Positions 44,262-44,837 of a stretch of 44,837 nucleotides of DNA are shown here, piece after piece. A program made the translations under genes and the position numbers. This DNA is from Ruminococcus sp. (GTDB lineage Bacteria; Bacillota; Clostridia; Oscillospirales; Ruminococcaceae), in NCBI RefSeq assembly GCF_017549005.1, contig NZ_JAFYYT010000021.1:1-44837 (forward strand), read 5' to 3'. The notes below the pieces were generated by a model. That model saw only the letters and a program-made list of their open reading frames with translations. It was not told the DNA's origin and made no database searches. Position 1 is the stretch's first letter. Each line of letters begins with the position of its first letter.

Positions 44262-44837
44262 TCACTTTTTTATCGGAAGCAATGATATGATTTTCAGAAG
44301 GAGCTTCTGAATTGCCAAAGCGTCGCTCAGTGTAACACCGCTTGTGCTCTGATCGCAGTCGGAATTAGCGATTCCCTCCTGTGTGATGTGCTGTTTTTCA
44401 GTTCCCTCAAGTCCGTACTTATTCGGATTAGCAAGGAACTGCATTACGATAACCACGTCGGACATATCAATATTTCCGTCACAGTTTGCATCGCCGAATC
44501 TGATAACTCTCTGCGGTGCAGGCGGTTTTTCCGTAGTTGTTGCAGGCTTTGATGTTGTAGTTGTAGGCTTCGCTGTTGTTGTGGTAGCCTTTGTAGTTGT
44601 CTTTGTTGTCGTAGTTGTAGGCTTCGCTGTTGTTGTGGTAGCCTTTGTAGTTGTCTTTGTTGTCGTGGTTGTAGGCTTTGCCGTTGTTGTGGTAGCCTTT
44701 GTAGTTGTCTTTGTTGTCGTAGTTGTAGGCTTCGCTGTTGTTGTGGTAGCCTTTGTAGTTGTCTTTGTTGTCGTGGTTGTAGGCTTCGCTGTTGTTGTGG
44801 TAGCCTTTGTAGTTGTCTTTGTTGTCGTAGTTGTAGG
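44262..44837 (-). CDS. C-terminus of a dockerin protein with repeated Thr linker (partial)
   Basis: The last 191 residues of a protein whose N-terminus lies beyond the right edge. The dockerin has two calcium-loop halves: RFGDANCDGNIDMSDVVIVM and, after the spacer NPNKYGLEGTEKQHITQEG, the half NSDCDQSTSGVTLSDALAIQ. It is closely related in layout to the dockerin of the xylanase at 35949 (both have MADA/MSDV, LANPNKY). Before it comes a Thr/Lys/Ala/Pro linker of at least 100 residues built from an 18-residue unit. The enzyme part is not visible, so the catalytic role is unknown; it should be a scaffoldin-bound cell-wall enzyme. Confidence 0.88.
   Translation of the reverse strand, partial: PTTTTTKTTTKATTTTAKPTTTTTKTTTKATTTTAKPTTTTTKTTTKATTTTAKPTTTTTKTTTKATTTTAKPTTTTTKTTTKATTTTAKPTTTTSKPATTTEKPPAPQRVIRFGDANCDGNIDMSDVVIVMQFLANPNKYGLEGTEKQHITQEGIANSDCDQSTSGVTLSDALAIQKLLLKIISLLPIKK
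44555..44837. repeat. 54-bp coding minisatellite in the dockerin linker
   Basis: The motif TTGTAGGCTT recurs at 44561, 44615, 44669 and 44777 (variant at 44723 identical in frame), with a partial sixth copy at the edge, a period of 54 bp (18 codons). Copies differ only at a few bases (for example GTAG/GTGG, TTCGC/TTTGC) that look synonymous. At least five full copies; continues past the window. Confidence 0.85.

Noticed and set aside
44555-44837. CRISPR array
   Set aside because: Period 54 with no unique spacers; the whole unit repeats and is in frame as a Thr-rich linker of a dockerin protein.

Overview
The window looks like chromosomal DNA of a cellulosome-producing Ruminococcus, closest in style to R. 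flavefaciens. The reasons are dockerin modules of the type known from that species (at 23570-23750, 36940-37140 and 44262-44500), long Thr-rich linkers joining plant-cell-wall modules, Gram-positive Shine-Dalgarno sites and sigma-A promoters. The species is an inference; there is no rRNA or tRNA gene in the window to confirm it.

Layout. Positions 1-3420 are the edge of a decayed mobilisable element: a TnpX-type large serine recombinase broken by an in-frame TGA, tnpW, a coiled-coil gene, a hairpin-rich oriT-like region and mobC with no relaxase after it. Positions 3424-7303 are a phosphate operon: PhoB-like regulator, PhoR-like kinase and Na/Pi cotransporter with PhoU-like tail, behind repeated TTTACA boxes. 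Positions 7388-12679 hold a two-gene c-di-GMP unit in which both proteins carry a LacI-type sugar-binding-like sensor without a DNA-binding domain; one ends in GGDEF, the other in EAL plus a repetitive beta-rich tail. Then come a U32-peptidase-like protein (12960), an ECF sigma factor with a membrane-bound partner (14213-16184), an unknown helical protein (16402), and the methionine genes metE-metF with a LysR regulator (17419-21574). A GAF-like/GGDEF cyclase follows at 21911, a block of four intergenic hairpins at 23381-23508, and a secreted CotH-CBM6-dockerin protein on the minus strand at 23562-26672.

Positions 27042-32342 are a tight five-gene operon: DgkA-type lipid kinase, CDP-archaeol-synthase-like CTP transferase, UbiA-like prenyltransferase, a phosphotransferase with the domain order of rifampin phosphotransferase, and a GNAT acyltransferase. 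I know no described pathway with this combination; it is the best candidate for an undescribed system, probably making or modifying a membrane lipid. Positions 32402-35664 hold a second c-di-GMP operon (Cache-HAMP-GGDEF, then a membrane GGDEF-EAL protein with degenerate GGDEF). It lies beside a large xylanase (GH11-CBM22-GH10-dockerin-CE1, 35949-39668). The right end has a lipoprotein, a methyltransferase, a nitroreductase, a large protein with helical-repeat character, and the C-terminus of another dockerin protein whose linker is encoded by a 54-bp tandem repeat.

How it fits together: secreted polysaccharide-degrading enzymes sit among five c-di-GMP enzymes, two with sugar-sensor-like inputs, and an ECF sigma/transmembrane partner pair. 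This suggests, by inference only, a neighbourhood that couples sensing of substrate to attachment and enzyme output.
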